64,000 nt of DNA from Lineus longissimus (taxonomy: Eukaryota; Nemertea; Pilidiophora; Heteronemertea; Lineidae), in the NCBI RefSeq assembly GCF_910592395.1, contig NC_088315.1, positions 6,886,501 through 6,950,500 of the forward strand, written 5' to 3'. Below the pieces are notes generated by a model. It made no database searches. It worked only from the letters and a program-made list of their open reading frames with translations, and was not told the origin of the DNA. Positions 36,401 through 47,694 of this stretch are shown piece by piece; the stretch's first letter is position 1; every line of letters starts with the position of its first letter. A program made the translations under genes and the position numbers.

Positions 36401-39143
36401 AAAAAGTAACTTGCCAGTAACAAGTGTACAATGTATTGCTCTAAATTGCTGTTACTTCCTGCAGTGTACACCCGGACACAGCTCTGTAAAATCCTCCACG
36501 ATTATACCGGGAAATCAGCAGCTGAGTATCAAAAAATGCTCATAAAACTAAGTTTGACTCAACGAGTCATTTCAGCCAAGTTTTTTTGCTTAAATTACGA
36601 AGCCAGCATGGCATGGACCGATGATGACAGGAATCTTGGTGTCAGACTTTTGTAGCGTATGATCGCTAAGTAATATCTTTTGTTAGCTGGAACTATTATC
36701 GCTAAGAGACAGAGGAAAAAGAAAGAAGTTACTATACAAATGAACTTTAACAAGAGCAAAGGGGGGGGGGGAGTCACCGACATTTTAAAAACGAGGTACA
36801 CACCGTCACTGTATACTTCCGCCTTAGTGGGGAAATGTCAAATATCTCTTAAAGGTCTATTGATTTACCACAGGTCAATGACCTTTCATTAACTGGGCAG
36901 ATACAAATGTAGCTACGTGAATAAAGGTCAAACACCTTGCCTGACATTCTCCTCAAGCCAACGTTGTTTACGCGTCCATCAAATGGTGGGCTGAAAGGAC
37001 GAGACGGATTATCCCCCTTCAATGTGCAATTTGATATTGTAAACTTCTACACTACTGTTGTGTGGATGGGACTGGGCAGTGGACGGTATGGTAACTTCGT
37101 TTATTCTTTAATCGATTAACAATGATAGGTAGAATACATAGAAGGACCAGCTCAATATCATTTGATTGCCTTTTGTTTGAGGCAAATATGACTTCGATAT
37201 GCACTGATCACATTGTCAAGCTGAGTAAAATGTTAAAGTTCACGACAGGTCTGGATCATTTGGGAAATTGCCGACGGTAATTCAAAAATTGCATCATCTT
37301 TAGGTAAACTTCCACGCCCCTTCTAAAGGTTGGGCTGGAAAGCGTTTAACAAAATCCTTTATAAACATTCCTAAGCCCCGTTAGAAAAAGACGAAAAGTA
37401 GGTCAACGAGACGACTTCTCACAGCCAATCCTTCTATTTGAAGGTAACTGTCTAGAATGTTTACGAACATTCACTGTTGGCAAAGGGTTTTTATACCTAA
37501 AACGTGTTCAATAGCAGATGCACGGAAATCATAAAATATTCGGGCTTCGTTTCGATGTTTGAAATGATGAAAGCAAGAAAAATCAAAAGAGCTGTTGATT
37601 GGTTGGCATGCATACCGAACGGTTATCCCAGGTTTTAGCAATAAAACGTGCATGAGGATGTTAGAGCTCGCTGGACACATCGCATGCTTTATTAACGTTG
37701 AAATTTAAACTGTGTTGCCGTGATATATACCAGTGAAAAAGTTTGTGTTTGTATAATAGCTGTATTACCATGAATGAAATAAACGTCAACTTAAAACTAG
37801 AATTGTATTTGAAGGAATATCAGGCACAATCTCATGTTAGTCTAGTCTCCATGCCCCGAGAACGCTTCCGGAGTTCCTAGATCCACAAGAGTGTCAAGAA
37901 TCAGCCAATAAATCGTCATCAACAAATGATCAGTGCGATCGTAACATCACGGTCACAGAAATCGCCATCATATACTGCAGGTGTCGTATAAAATTGGAAC
38001 AACTATTCTATTCTTAGTTATCATTACCATTTACAATCATCAGGCGGCAGTTTGCAAGTCATATTATAGGGAAAGCTTAAATATATTGGACATGTTTGAT
38101 TCTAGGACCATGCCGCTGTACCCCACTCATGTTATGAGGAGAGAGAGACTCCTGACCTTTAGATAATAGCGCAATTTCGCATCCCTTACGGACTTCAAAG
38201 GACAAATGGAAAGACTGTGGTCATTTACTCGACATTCGTCAATCGGCTTTCATATACTTAACAGCACGAGGAGTCAGACCGCCATTGATTCAATACATTT
38301 ACATACTTCGTACGTCGATGTTTGTAGCTCTTGGTCTAATGGGTTGGGAAACCCGCTTCCTACCTCGTCCTCGAAAGCACTTAACAACTACGGGTGTGCT
38401 CGTCGCTGGCATTTGCCTGGTCGTTCCGACAGATTAGCCGGTGCATGCCGTTCCGAATCATGGACAAGGTGATTACTAGAATATCGCTGTATCCAGTGTA
38501 TCATCCTCCTACATGTATATAACAGGCATTTGGATCGTTTCTGATACAATCACACAAAGACCTCCTGTGGGAAGATATCGGTGTCTGGTCTTTAGGACCA
38601 ATATCTATCCGACAATTGATATGTATAACTAACATTTCCTAATTCTGCTCATTTTCATGGCAGAAACAGGATGCAAGAAATATTTCGTAAAAAATCAGTT
38701 CCGTAAAAATTGTCTGAGGTTTATCTAAATTACGAGCATATATTTAATCTGCTAGGTGCGTCCGTTGATAGATTGCACCTGAAAAGCCTAGTATGCAGCC
38801 TTCTTACAGTACCTCAAGTATGCCACGTATCGTCTTAACCCACGCCTAACGAGTAAGAAGATCAGCTCCTTAATGGCCAACTTCATTCATATTCATTGTA
38901 TTTTCTCACGTCTAAACTATATCTAGTGTACTAATCTAACACCAGGCGGTGCCAATAATTCAATATAATGTCGCAGTGATAATTATAGTGCATGCAAGCC
39001 TTGTGTGTATACTGTTCGTTAGCGCAGTGCGCACATCACGTTTTCGATAGTTGCGGGATAATTTAGGTGTGCTCTTGGATTGATATTGAGAACATATTAC
39101 AGGTAATCGAATTATGCAAAAAATTGAAATTTTGCTATTGCGC
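33457..39143. other. long stretch without a supportable gene
   Basis: The 110-codon plus-strand frame at 35422-35754 is locally richer in GC and reads coherently (for example TNITETLIAFGSLGRVI) but starts at a non-ATG codon and has no splice support. A G11 run lies at 36761-36771. At 34425-34445 a 'ggattcgatacccgc' phrase resembles a Pol III B box but has no A box upstream. Nothing else stands out. Confidence 0.45.
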
Positions 39144-39283
39144 TGTAAAACCGCTAACGGTGATATTTTCATAGCAAGAACCACCAAAAATATGACCAAG
39201 TCCTGGAACACATTGTAAAACCGCTAACGGTGATATTTCCATAGCAAGAACCACCAAAAATATGACTAAGTCCTGGAACACAT
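39144..39283. repeat. recent 70-bp tandem duplication
   Basis: The unit beginning 'tgtaaaaccgctaacggtg' at 39144 is repeated at 39214. Over the 70 bases I see only two differences (a T/C in the gatatttt run and a C/T in 'gaccaag'/'gactaag'). Such near-identity marks it as one of the youngest duplications in the window. The sequence upstream of 39144 and downstream of 39284 does not continue the pattern. Confidence 0.95.
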
Positions 39284-41627
39284 TGGTGACAGTCCAATTA
39301 GGATACTTCGATTGGCAATTGGTTATTTCTCTTGTAGCAACGCGACTAAATTGCCTTTTATCGAAAATAACTTTAAGTCAATACACCATTCAAAGTAACG
39401 AAATGTGCCATGCGCAATGTCGATTAACCAATTCAAAAAACCAATAGTCGATGAACAAAAATAAACAAGGGAAAAAGAACATAACAATTACTTTCCCTTT
39501 CGGGTACAGAACACCTATTTTCCCCATTTTCAACAATGGGAAAATGCTGAAAATATCAATCAGAAGGTGGAATTTGATAGAAAAATCAATTGTTTCCAGG
39601 GTACGATACACCCTCACCGTTTACAACTGTGGTCTCATATTATGTCCAGGTTCGCTTCTTTTATACCCGGGTGTGAAAATGTATCCCATTACAATCAATA
39701 ATTGTGATATAACAACCAAATTCAGAAAGTTGGAGGTCATCAGCTACACCGATAACAAAAAAAAACCATGAGATCGGTCAGAGGGTCGATGTACTAGGCA
39801 ATCGTACGTGCAAGTCGGGGTATGCACAAGACTGCGAGTTTCGGCTTATAAAGCTGGCTTCCCAAATTTTCATACAAGTATATTATTAAGGCGTTCGAAT
39901 GAAGTTGTTTTACTAATTGCATGCGTATTCATGATGCATTTCACGCAGCGGACGATGCTACGCGCTGATAAAGATCAGAAACTGTAGCTGCGGTATGTAA
40001 AGCGTGTCATCGCGCAAACGCAATTACAAATATATAATTTTATATCATTAACACCAAACACCAATGCACGAAACACCAAATGCTACCATCAAACTTCAAA
40101 AGAATGCATCGGAATTATTCTCTTGAACAAGCTTACCTTGACTTTCAGGTTGTACTCCTTCGGTTACTCCGTCAGATTTGAAAGGCAGGGGAAACAACAT
40201 GTGTAAAGTCTACACCTTCAGACAAAGGTAATGAAAACGCATGAGAACATCAATCAAATTGTAACGATGATCAAGTGTTCGGATACAGAATTATCCAGAA
40301 AATTATGCATTGCACTTTTCCGTATTTTTAATGACTTAAGTTCACTTTCCTCTTCTCTATACTTTTGTTGACTTAAGTCCACTTGATGACAAAATAGGAT
40401 GGAGAGTGAAGCTGGTCATCCCATGTCTCTACCAGGTGGTGCAGCAAGTGATTTCACGATTTGCTCCTGTGGAATTTTGTCATGATTGGAGAGTAGCTAT
40501 TGGGAGATCGTAGGATATACATGTACTGTGCAAGTGACTTCGTCAGCTTATGCAGTACTCGAGGATTTCTCTTAAACATTTTGATGTAAAGGCAAGATTC
40601 GTTTAAAAACTATGTATTTGATATAAATTATGAACGTACAGCACGCATTAAACATAAATCTAAAAAAATTGGGGTAGACTGAAATCAAACGCTACGCGCT
40701 ATACTTGCCAGTTTTCAGCGCGCGCGAGTGTCAATCTTCCCCATGCATTACAGTGATGCGCAATATATTGCTCCGTGTAATGCATTGGCGCACGGCACAA
40801 ACATATTATCAAACGAAAGGTATTTTCCCAGAGCAATGTAAGTCAGGTGACATCTCAACACTTGCTTTTTTGAAAAATGCCAAGATATCCTAAAGGAATG
40901 AATGCCAACCTTGCGCAAAGGGAAGGAGCTGCAGCACTGAGACTGGGCTTGCAGGGGTACATGTAGGCCGGCCTATTTCTTATTACCAGCGAAAATGGCC
41001 ACAGATTGAAAACATGATACTGGGAAACTCTACATTTGTTTCTTTTCAAGTGAATATACTAGTAATATGGCTTACTTTAGTTAATGGCGTCAGGTTATCC
41101 CTATAGTCATCTAGAGGGATAGGCCTGCAACTGGCGGTTACTATGACTCAGAGCTAGATTTCATTTTGATTTAAGCATCCGATACGGTTGATAACTTCTG
41201 TGAAGCTTCTCAACTCGATCGGTTTGATATGTACTCTAAGCGGAATGGGTTCCAAACCATGGGCATCTAATTACCTTTCTGTTTGTTTCTATTCTTTACT
41301 CTAATGGGTTCAACTGGTGCGCTGCATTTTGTGGAAATCCATTTCATGCCGATTTTCTCACCTGCTCTCGATGAGTTGACCAGGTTTAAACGTACTTGAA
41401 TGCACGTTAACAAATCCGGGATGGCTCGCTATTACGGGCTGAAGCTTTCTCCGGCACGTTGAAGCTAGTGTGTTCTCAAACGCCTCATCAGCAAGAGTTG
41501 GGTGTGATACGCGGCCAGACATATTAATCGTGCGACAATAGCCCGAAGGACCCACGTAGGTGATTTGTAGGTGACCTGGCAGCCGACAGCTTGGTGATAG
41601 TGCCCTTGATAATGCCATTGGTCGCTA
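39284..41627. other. stretch without a supportable gene; short direct repeat at 40332
   Basis: The phrase 'tgacttaagt' followed by tcactt or ccactt occurs at 40332 and 40369, a 37-base offset. The plus-strand 106-codon frame at 39451-39771 overlaps an open minus-strand frame and has no other support. No gene is called. Confidence 0.45.
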
Positions 41628-41668
41628 ATGCAAGTATCAATGCGTATCTTTTCCCCCCTCCTCAAGGG

Positions 41669-41862
41669 TCGACAAGATTCGGCGCCGTTTCTCTGCCTAA
41701 GCTTGAGGTATTTTCTTCCTGGAATTGTCGTATTCTTGGCGATGAAGTGCGAGGTCGTTGTAATATTGCGCCGAAAGCTTAACGGCAAGATTGGATCAGC
41801 CGTGTTTTGTTTGCCGTAATCTTGGCGAAGACCCGGCGGGGTCATCGTCGTAATCTTGCCGG
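41669..41862. repeat. cluster of six AATCTTGSCG-like motifs in both orientations
   Basis: A short motif close to TCGTAATCTTGGCGA recurs at 41727, 41757 (drifted), 41814 and 41848 on the plus strand, and in reverse orientation at 41671-41685 and 41781-41794. Spacings vary from about 30 to 60 bases, so this is not a simple tandem repeat. A cluster of a common motif in both orientations is typical of a protein-binding region, such as transposase subterminal sites or a promoter's factor sites. Confidence 0.5.
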
Positions 41863-42281
41863 ATTGGGGATTCCCCCTTGCGCATGCGTGGTACGCAATT
41901 TTTCGACGCTGTCACGCTTTTCATGCAAACTCGCACAGTGCCGAAATTAAAATTCAATTTCAGACACTGGAATTGGTAAAATTCCGCCATCTTGGATATC
42001 GGCATCCTGAGATTCAGGTGTTTTCAACACTGCGTCACCACCACTTCAAACTCCAAAGTCTTATCCAGGCCTAGTAAGTGCCACCTTCTTTCATAAAATG
42101 GCTTGTTTTATAAATAAATAACAAAATATGATCTTTGTAAATAAAACCCGAGATGTTCTGGTGTGTTTTTACGTGAATTTATTGCAAACTATCAATGCAG
42201 CGTAGTGCAGTCATCGTGTTCTCGGGCGTAGTGGTGATGCGATAGCCTCTTTGCAATTGTAAAGATTCTTTACATTTCCAC

Positions 42282-42440
42282 ATGCGCGGTACTGCTTTTC
42301 AAGATGGTGGCAATTTAGCAGTGCTAGAGCCGTTGTTTAGGAACGACATCAGCGCCTCTAGTGTCAAGATTGGCTTTTCATGCTGTTGTAGTGAACGCGT
42401 GTGTCGTGTGTTCTCGCATACTTTCGGGCTTACTTTGCAG
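42282..42440 (+). CDS. possible first coding exon in the CpG-rich segment
   Basis: An ATG frame of 53 codons begins MRGTAFQDGGNLAVLEPL, passes through a cysteine-rich stretch (GFSCCCSERVC) and ends FGLTLQ exactly at CAG|gtaatt. Its location inside a CpG-rich, NRF1/YY1-motif segment makes a first exon reasonable. The start context is weak (C at -3), and the protein is unfamiliar. It also lies inside the pair of inverted repeats, so it could instead be element sequence. Downstream partner exons were not identified. Confidence 0.22.
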
Positions 42441-43129
42441 GTAATTTGTGTTTCATTTTCTTTGTATCATATCATCGTAAGATTTGGAGACCAAGGACTC
42501 GCTGAAGCCCTGAGGTTATCGATATAATGGCCTAGATTTTTAGCCCCTGCGACCCTATCTCTGCTGTGCTGCTAGTGCAGTGCCGAGTTGTGGTGGTCGA
42601 ACATCTTTGGTGATTTCTGACCTAAAAAGGTGATAGCATGTCGAACATCTTAGGAAAAGGTGGTTAGGTGTCGAAATCTTTCCACATCATTGGATAATAG
42701 CAAGTGATAACCTGACGATTTTCCATAAGTGTCTAATGAACTCCTGCCGTAGCTTAGGTGAAGTGCATTGGGTATATTGTCGTAAAGGTGTCGAACCCTT
42801 GAGGAGGGGGGGGGGGAAGATACGCATTGATACTTGCATAAATAATCTCTCGCTCTTCAGTAACAGTTCCCATCATCAAATCTATATTTCTGCAGCGCTT
42901 GGACAGAGCAACTCCACAGAGTGTGGGCGTAATCTCCAAAACGCCAGGAGAGGACAGGTCAACTTGATCGATACCCCTTACAGAGGAAACGTATTGGTGC
43001 GTTTGACTTGACCGTTTATTAACCGTGGAGAGACATGGTACAGTACTGATAAACATATCCTTGCTTTTCCGATTAGCTCTGACTTGATGACTTCATTGCC
43101 AATAAAAACGAATATGACACTGAGAGATC

Positions 43130-43205
43130 GAGATCAAGTGGTGTAATGGGGATAGAGCAGGCTTATAACCAGGGGTCGAGGGTTCTGCTTCCCTACGGGA
43201 ACTAG
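43130..43205 (+). mobile_element. tRNA-like Pol III head, probable SINE relic
   Basis: TGGTGTAATGG at 43139-43149 fits the Pol III A box, and GGTTCTGCTTCC at 43181-43192 is a mutated B box, 42 bases downstream as in tRNA genes. Between them lies 'gcttataacc', like an Ile(UAU)-type anticodon loop. The 5' and 3' ends do not pair into an acceptor stem and the anticodon stem is broken, so this is not a working tRNA. It is followed by an A-rich stretch (ataataaaaagg). A tRNA-derived SINE head is the simplest reading; I cannot find the far end. Confidence 0.42.
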
Positions 43206-45092
43206 AATAATAAAAAGGCACAGTCCGAATCATTGACCAAGATACTATAATCTTAGGATGATGATGAAGACGAACTTTGCCCCCGCAATACCAAGCCAAT
43301 GATGTCAACCACATCCTGAGGGAGAAGGCCATCAAGAACCTGCATCGAGGACCAGCTTAACGGTGACTTGGACATATTAAGACAGGCCAGGATGCGGAAA
43401 AGAAGTGTTCAAATACATGAACAACACCAGCATCTTAAATATTATAGCTGAAAAGAAAATAATCCATGATCGGTGATGTCGAGAAGGAACCACTTTAACA
43501 GCCATACGAATAACGTGAGAGATTTCGACACACCCATGGATTTCATCCAAAGACGCCAACAGAACGTGACCATGCCACACAGCGTAAAAAAGGAATCCGA
43601 AAAAATATCAATGAGGAGGAAAGCAATGGAGTTACGATGATAAAGTAAGACCTTTTTTCAGAGAGCGTGCCTTGAATAGCGGATTCGGATTGACCATGAC
43701 CAATAAATGACGAAACTTCGTGCTATAGAATAACTGCCCGAAATTTTGATGGCATGGCGCATTTTGTATGCGACGACCTTTTTGTGAAATCGTGTTCTTC
43801 TAGGAGTCTGATTTAACCTTTCTATACTTGCGGCGATGCTTCACGAATGCTGGTGCTGCTTGCTGACACACACACTGCAGGGCAGTCGCCAGCTTCGTTA
43901 TATTAGCCGCGCCGCCTGTTTAGAGTTTGACTAACTGAAATCTGCAAATACGTTTCGATCGATCATACCATAGTCACCACTGGAGCCACAGGTTGGAGCG
44001 AATGCTAGTGTCAGCATCCACCACCAGACAGCACGATTCGTTCTGCAATGTGTAGTATTTGCCAGGAATTATCGAGTTGCAATCGAACTCCAAAGAAAGA
44101 AGAGAGGTTCTGATTTTGATTCCAGAACGCCTCATTGGTTGGTGCAAGAAAGGATGTGGTCAAGTGCCATTTTTGAATTTCGGGAGACTGGGCAAACACC
44201 ACAATGAAGGATATGGAAAATGCATTTGGATAGCCAAGGTCAATGCGCCACACAAGATTTTCGGGCATGTTAACAATATCATTTATTGTGTTCACACCGG
44301 ACCTTGAGAAGGCTACATGTACGTCAACATGCTACTAATAAAACAGTTTTTTTACAAAAATTGCAACTGACAACCTTTCTTCACTTGCAACGTGAAAGCT
44401 AAGTAAATTGTAATGAAATTTGAAAAAAATACTGGGTTTCAGCCAGTTTGTATAAAACGAATTACTGACATCTTGAAACTCTGTGCTTTACAATATCTAG
44501 TCGGGTACTGATAAATGGCATACAATCGTACGCTATATCGTAAGATCACAATGAGATGATTCTTAACAATATCCTCCATTTCACCACTCCCCTTACAAAT
44601 GAGCAGTTCCGCTACGTGATGTGTGGTCTCAACGGTGTTTTCCGCAACCTTGCGCGTGGCCCTACATTGTAAACAATTACAGATTTTTCCAGTTTCAAAA
44701 CATATGACGTCACAGCGTTCCTGTAATTTATTTTCTCATCTCCTGTTTGGAATGTGCCATTTATCGATCCATCGTCCCTACATAACGACGACCAATAATT
44801 GATTAGTGATTGCTACATGCTCTGGCATATTTAAAGAAGACGCTCAGAAGACACTTCAAAAGGTCTCTGTCATCGATGTGAGTCTGATAATCAATAGAAA
44901 ACATGTTTTGCACCCTTCACTTCTTTGCTCATCTACCTTTTCCAAGTTTAGTGTAGCACGAAATGAGCAATGAAAATTTTGCTGACGAGGGTTGAATTGG
45001 AGTTGCGATCACGACAACATGTTTGCGTTTCAGTTTACCTTTTTTGCGTTTCAGTTACGTTTACGGATTTTCCTCATACATGTACTTTGTAG
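43206..45092. other. stretch with overlapping open frames on both strands, no called gene
   Basis: At 44011-44307 both strands are open for more than 80 codons (minus frame with ENLVWRIDLGYPNAFS, plus frame with RLIGWCKKGCGQVPF). Both look protein-like, so at most one is real and neither has splice or promoter support. It may be a relic of a coding element. Confidence 0.35.
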
Positions 45093-45154
45093 TAACAACC
45101 CAACAGCGTTTGCCTGTTATGGAACTGGCCAATCTTCATACAATCCCTGTATTA
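45093..45154 (+). CDS. candidate 62-base internal exon, cysteine-containing
   Basis: A good acceptor (ttttcctcatacatgtactttgtag, ending 45092) and a perfect donor (ATTA then gtaagt at 45155) enclose an open frame reading NNPTAFACYGTGQSSYNPCI. One base at the start and one base at the end belong to split codons. Two cysteines with small and hydroxyl residues between would suit an extracellular, EGF-like or similar disulphide-bonded module, but there is too little sequence to assign one. Confidence 0.3.
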
Positions 45155-45837
45155 GTAAGTATCCGATAGTGCTTTCCTGCAGAGTTATCGGACAGTTTCG
45201 ACAATAAATCCGAAACTTCATCAGAATTCGGCCAGTTATTTCGGAAACAAATTCAGGACTGTGTGTGTTTTGACAGGAATTCGATAATTCGTAATGAATG
45301 AAGACTGACTATTTGGCAATTTGTCATCAAATAGTGGGATTGACTGTCTGTAATGGATGCAGATGAAATGCACGTCCAATATAAATTGCAGGCTTTGTTT
45401 GATTAGCGTGCGGAATTTTATGGTGATTGGAGACTGATCGAAGCGAACACAGCGCCTCGAATATCCTACGAGTACACCGTGACTCAGAATTCCCCGACTC
45501 TCGCCAATACTCAGCTATGGGCAAATAGCCCGACGAAGACAAAAGGAGTGAGAACTACATGTACATGTACTAGTCAGATTCCTTTCGGGTTTGTTGAGAT
45601 AGCAAGGTTTGTTTAGTAGCCATGGTAACGAATTCCATTTTTTGCATGTATTTGTGTACCCTTATTGGCGTAGTCCACCCTGTTCGGTTTATTTCTCAAC
45701 CTTTGGATGAAGAGTTCATGATATTAATAAGATCAATGAAAAAAACAACCGTCAAAGAAATCCAACCAGTAGTTCGCACCGAAGAGCCAAAATGATGCGG
45801 AAAAAACTAACACGAATAGACTTTGTTCATCACGTCG

Positions 45838-45858
45838 GTGACTTTATGATAAAGTCAC
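45838..45858. other. perfect 10-bp inverted repeat with 1-base centre
   Basis: GTGACTTTAT, G, ATAAAGTCAC: both arms are exact reverse complements. It is AT-rich at the centre and resembles a dimer binding site or a cruciform; no adjacent gene lets me choose. Confidence 0.7.
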
Positions 45859-46951
45859 TCGTTACACATTATCCTAGATAGACAGCGACAAAATCATTTA
45901 GTCTTTACAAGCACAATGATGGCGCATCCTGACCAGATCTTTCGTAATCGATCCCCCTTCCCTATCAATCACATCACTATCGGGCTCAATCAATTAAGGG
46001 TTAGTCACCAAGGAAACAGTTTGATAATTGAATGATGGAGAATATATCTATTCCCGTGTGTCGTCACATAGAGTTTTATTTAATAAGGTTCGTGTCGTCA
46101 CTTCAGAGAGAGCGAGATTGGCTTGCAATGAGTGTGTTTTTTCACGATATGAAAATAAGGCCCAGCGAAAATATCATTAGCCGAGTTGACTGTTTTTAAT
46201 CGTTATTTACACAAATACGATTTCAGTCTTAAGTATTTTGACGCTATTTTGATTCGTGCAAATTAAAACGTTTACATGATGCTTTTGAACCAAACCAAAA
46301 TAATCAAAATAAGCCAAAAGCGGACATCGTTCAGTTTAAAGTGCATCAACGTGAGCTTTCATCCTGTCTTTGAGCACATAGTTACCAGGAGTCAATAATA
46401 CCTTAATCGAAAACCAAGGCCGCGGGATCGACCTGGTGTGTGATTTGATAAGACAGTCGGGACTGGAGTCGTTCAACCGCTCTTGCATTACAGAGAGTGG
46501 CCCGTGACTGGGAAATAGTGGCTACACAGCTGACCACCTTTCGGCTGATACGCCACCAGGCGGGGACTAATTAAATCAATCTACTCGGGGACGTGTCGTA
46601 GCCATTTTAAGCCCTAGTCAGCAGGGAGGCAATCAAATCGAAGTGAGGAAGGTGCACTTGACTGGCTCTTATGAAATATGAAGAATATGGCTTATTGCTC
46701 GAGTGTCAGTTAATTTAGATTTTGCCGTCACCACTCTCTTCAAGTGGCAAGCGTATATGAAGACTTCCTGTTGTTGGGACCTGTTATCAACACCCTCTGA
46801 CCCTGATTCCCCAAAGCGGTCATTAGATTTGAGCCAATCTTCACAACGACACCGTGTCATTTCTACGTAAGGAAAATGGTAATTTCGAACGTCAAACTCG
46901 TCAGGTTTTCACGATAGTAACCAAACTGATAGTGACCTAATTAGTGATCTT

Positions 46952-46983
46952 AAAAGTTGTAAAAAGTTGTAAAAAGTTGTAAG
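46952..46983 (+). repeat. 10-bp tandem repeat (AAAAAGTTGT), three units
   Basis: Three consecutive copies with only the first base of the first unit differing. It is a short microsatellite-like tract. Confidence 0.9.
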
Positions 46984-47576
46984 CTAGAGTGAAATAATGG
47001 CGTGTTCATCGGAGTTCAATGCAAAAATCAACAATCTACTCAGTTTACATGCACGTCAGATATCCTAGGCAGAGTAACTAAATCAAACGTGCGAGACCAT
47101 CCATTCGATCGACCGTGTGATTTCCTCTGACGTATATACTGACGATGACGGTTATCCGTCCCTCAAGGGATGCCACAAGTAGCTAAATTAGGGGAAGCGA
47201 AGGTGCTCTATAAGTCTAATCATCTTATTTTCTCGAAGTATGCGGTCCATTTCATCACACTAAGGACGTTTGGGAGAAGCGTGATTTTGCTTGAAAGTGC
47301 AAATAACGTGTTGTTGACACGAAGGTCGAGATAAATCAAGGATGCGATTGTTCGGAAGGTAATATAGGGTTTCAGGTAATCCTTTCTACTTTGAGGCTAA
47401 GATCTTCCTGATCGCATCAATGATGTGGTCACCTTTTTGGCGTAAATCCGGGTAAACCATTTTGTAGGTGAGAGTCGCTTTTTGATGGATAAGTGGACGA
47501 GGCTTCAATTCGACTCAGTTCAATTCAATTCAACAAATGGATGCAAGAAAACGAATAAAAAGACGTACCAAAGACT

Positions 47577-47692
47577 TTAGACGGGCCCCATCTCAATCTT
47601 TGTGGTTTGGGTTTCAAGAAGTTTCTTCTCGGCCCCCGTATGCCCGAATAGGGTATACTCCGCCGCGTGTTGTGCCATTCCATGGCAGCAGT
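47577..47692 (-). CDS. candidate terminal coding exon, C-terminus of an unknown protein
   Basis: On the minus strand an excellent acceptor (cactttttcttatttcag, the ag at plus 47693-47694) opens a frame of two bases plus 37 codons and a TAA at plus 47579-47577. It reads CCHGMAQHAAEYTLFGHTG, then AEKKLLETQTTKIEMGPV. Codon use is even, acidic and basic residues are balanced, and the end has a hydrophobic last residue. A cysteine pair followed by a polar tail would suit the cytoplasmic end of a membrane protein. A second frame through the same DNA is also open (beginning TAAMEWHNTRRS) and runs to a gtacgt donor at 47563, but it is arginine-heavy and looks worse. An in-phase upstream exon was not found; the candidate at 49234-49346 ends in phase 0 and would not join this frame. 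The family is not recognised. Confidence 0.42.
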
Positions 47693-47694
47693 CT

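Larger units (their letters stand above)
41630..42440. promoter_or_regulatory. CpG-rich, promoter-like segment with NRF1-like and YY1-like motifs
   Basis: CpG dinucleotides are dense here (about 20 or more between 41630 and 41900) while the rest of the window is AT-leaning. At 41878-41890 the string TTGCGCATGCGTG matches the NRF1 consensus YGCGCAYGCGCR closely; a second half-site (CATGCGCGG) lies at 42280-42288. At 41986-41998 CCGCCATCTTGG matches YY1 (AAGATGGCGG on the minus strand) and creates an ATG in strong start context reading leftward. On the plus side an open frame from 42282 ends exactly at a CAG|gtaatt donor at 42440. This combination is typical of housekeeping, possibly bidirectional, promoters in animals. 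No TATA box is needed or seen. Confidence 0.38.
41628..42839. mobile_element. candidate element bounded by near-identical inverted repeats
   Basis: The 47 bases at 41628-41674 (starting atgcaagtatcaatgcgtat) reappear as their reverse complement at 42789-42839 (ending tacgcattgatacttgcat). The only differences are in a C/G-run in the middle (longer in the right copy) and a one-base insertion near the inner end. The outer ends both read ATGCAAGTAT outward to inward, as terminal inverted repeats should. The interior is 1.1 kb and encodes no transposase. Flanking bases (gcta on the left, aaat on the right) do not give a clear target duplication. It could be a MITE-like or foldback element, or simply two inverted copies of a short dispersed repeat. 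Confidence 0.4.
45155..47576. other. stretch without a supportable gene
   Basis: Contains a 21-bp interrupted palindrome (45838-45858) and a threefold GTTGTAAAAA repeat (46952-46983), listed separately. No exon has combined support. Confidence 0.45.

Noticed and set aside
41465-41845. 126-codon minus-strand frame
   Set aside because: It lies in CpG-rich DNA where stops are rarer, crosses the inverted-repeat end and has no start or splice support.
44011-44307. Protein-like frames on both strands
   Set aside because: Both are open over the same DNA, so at most one could be real, and neither has a promoter, splice or poly(A) signal.
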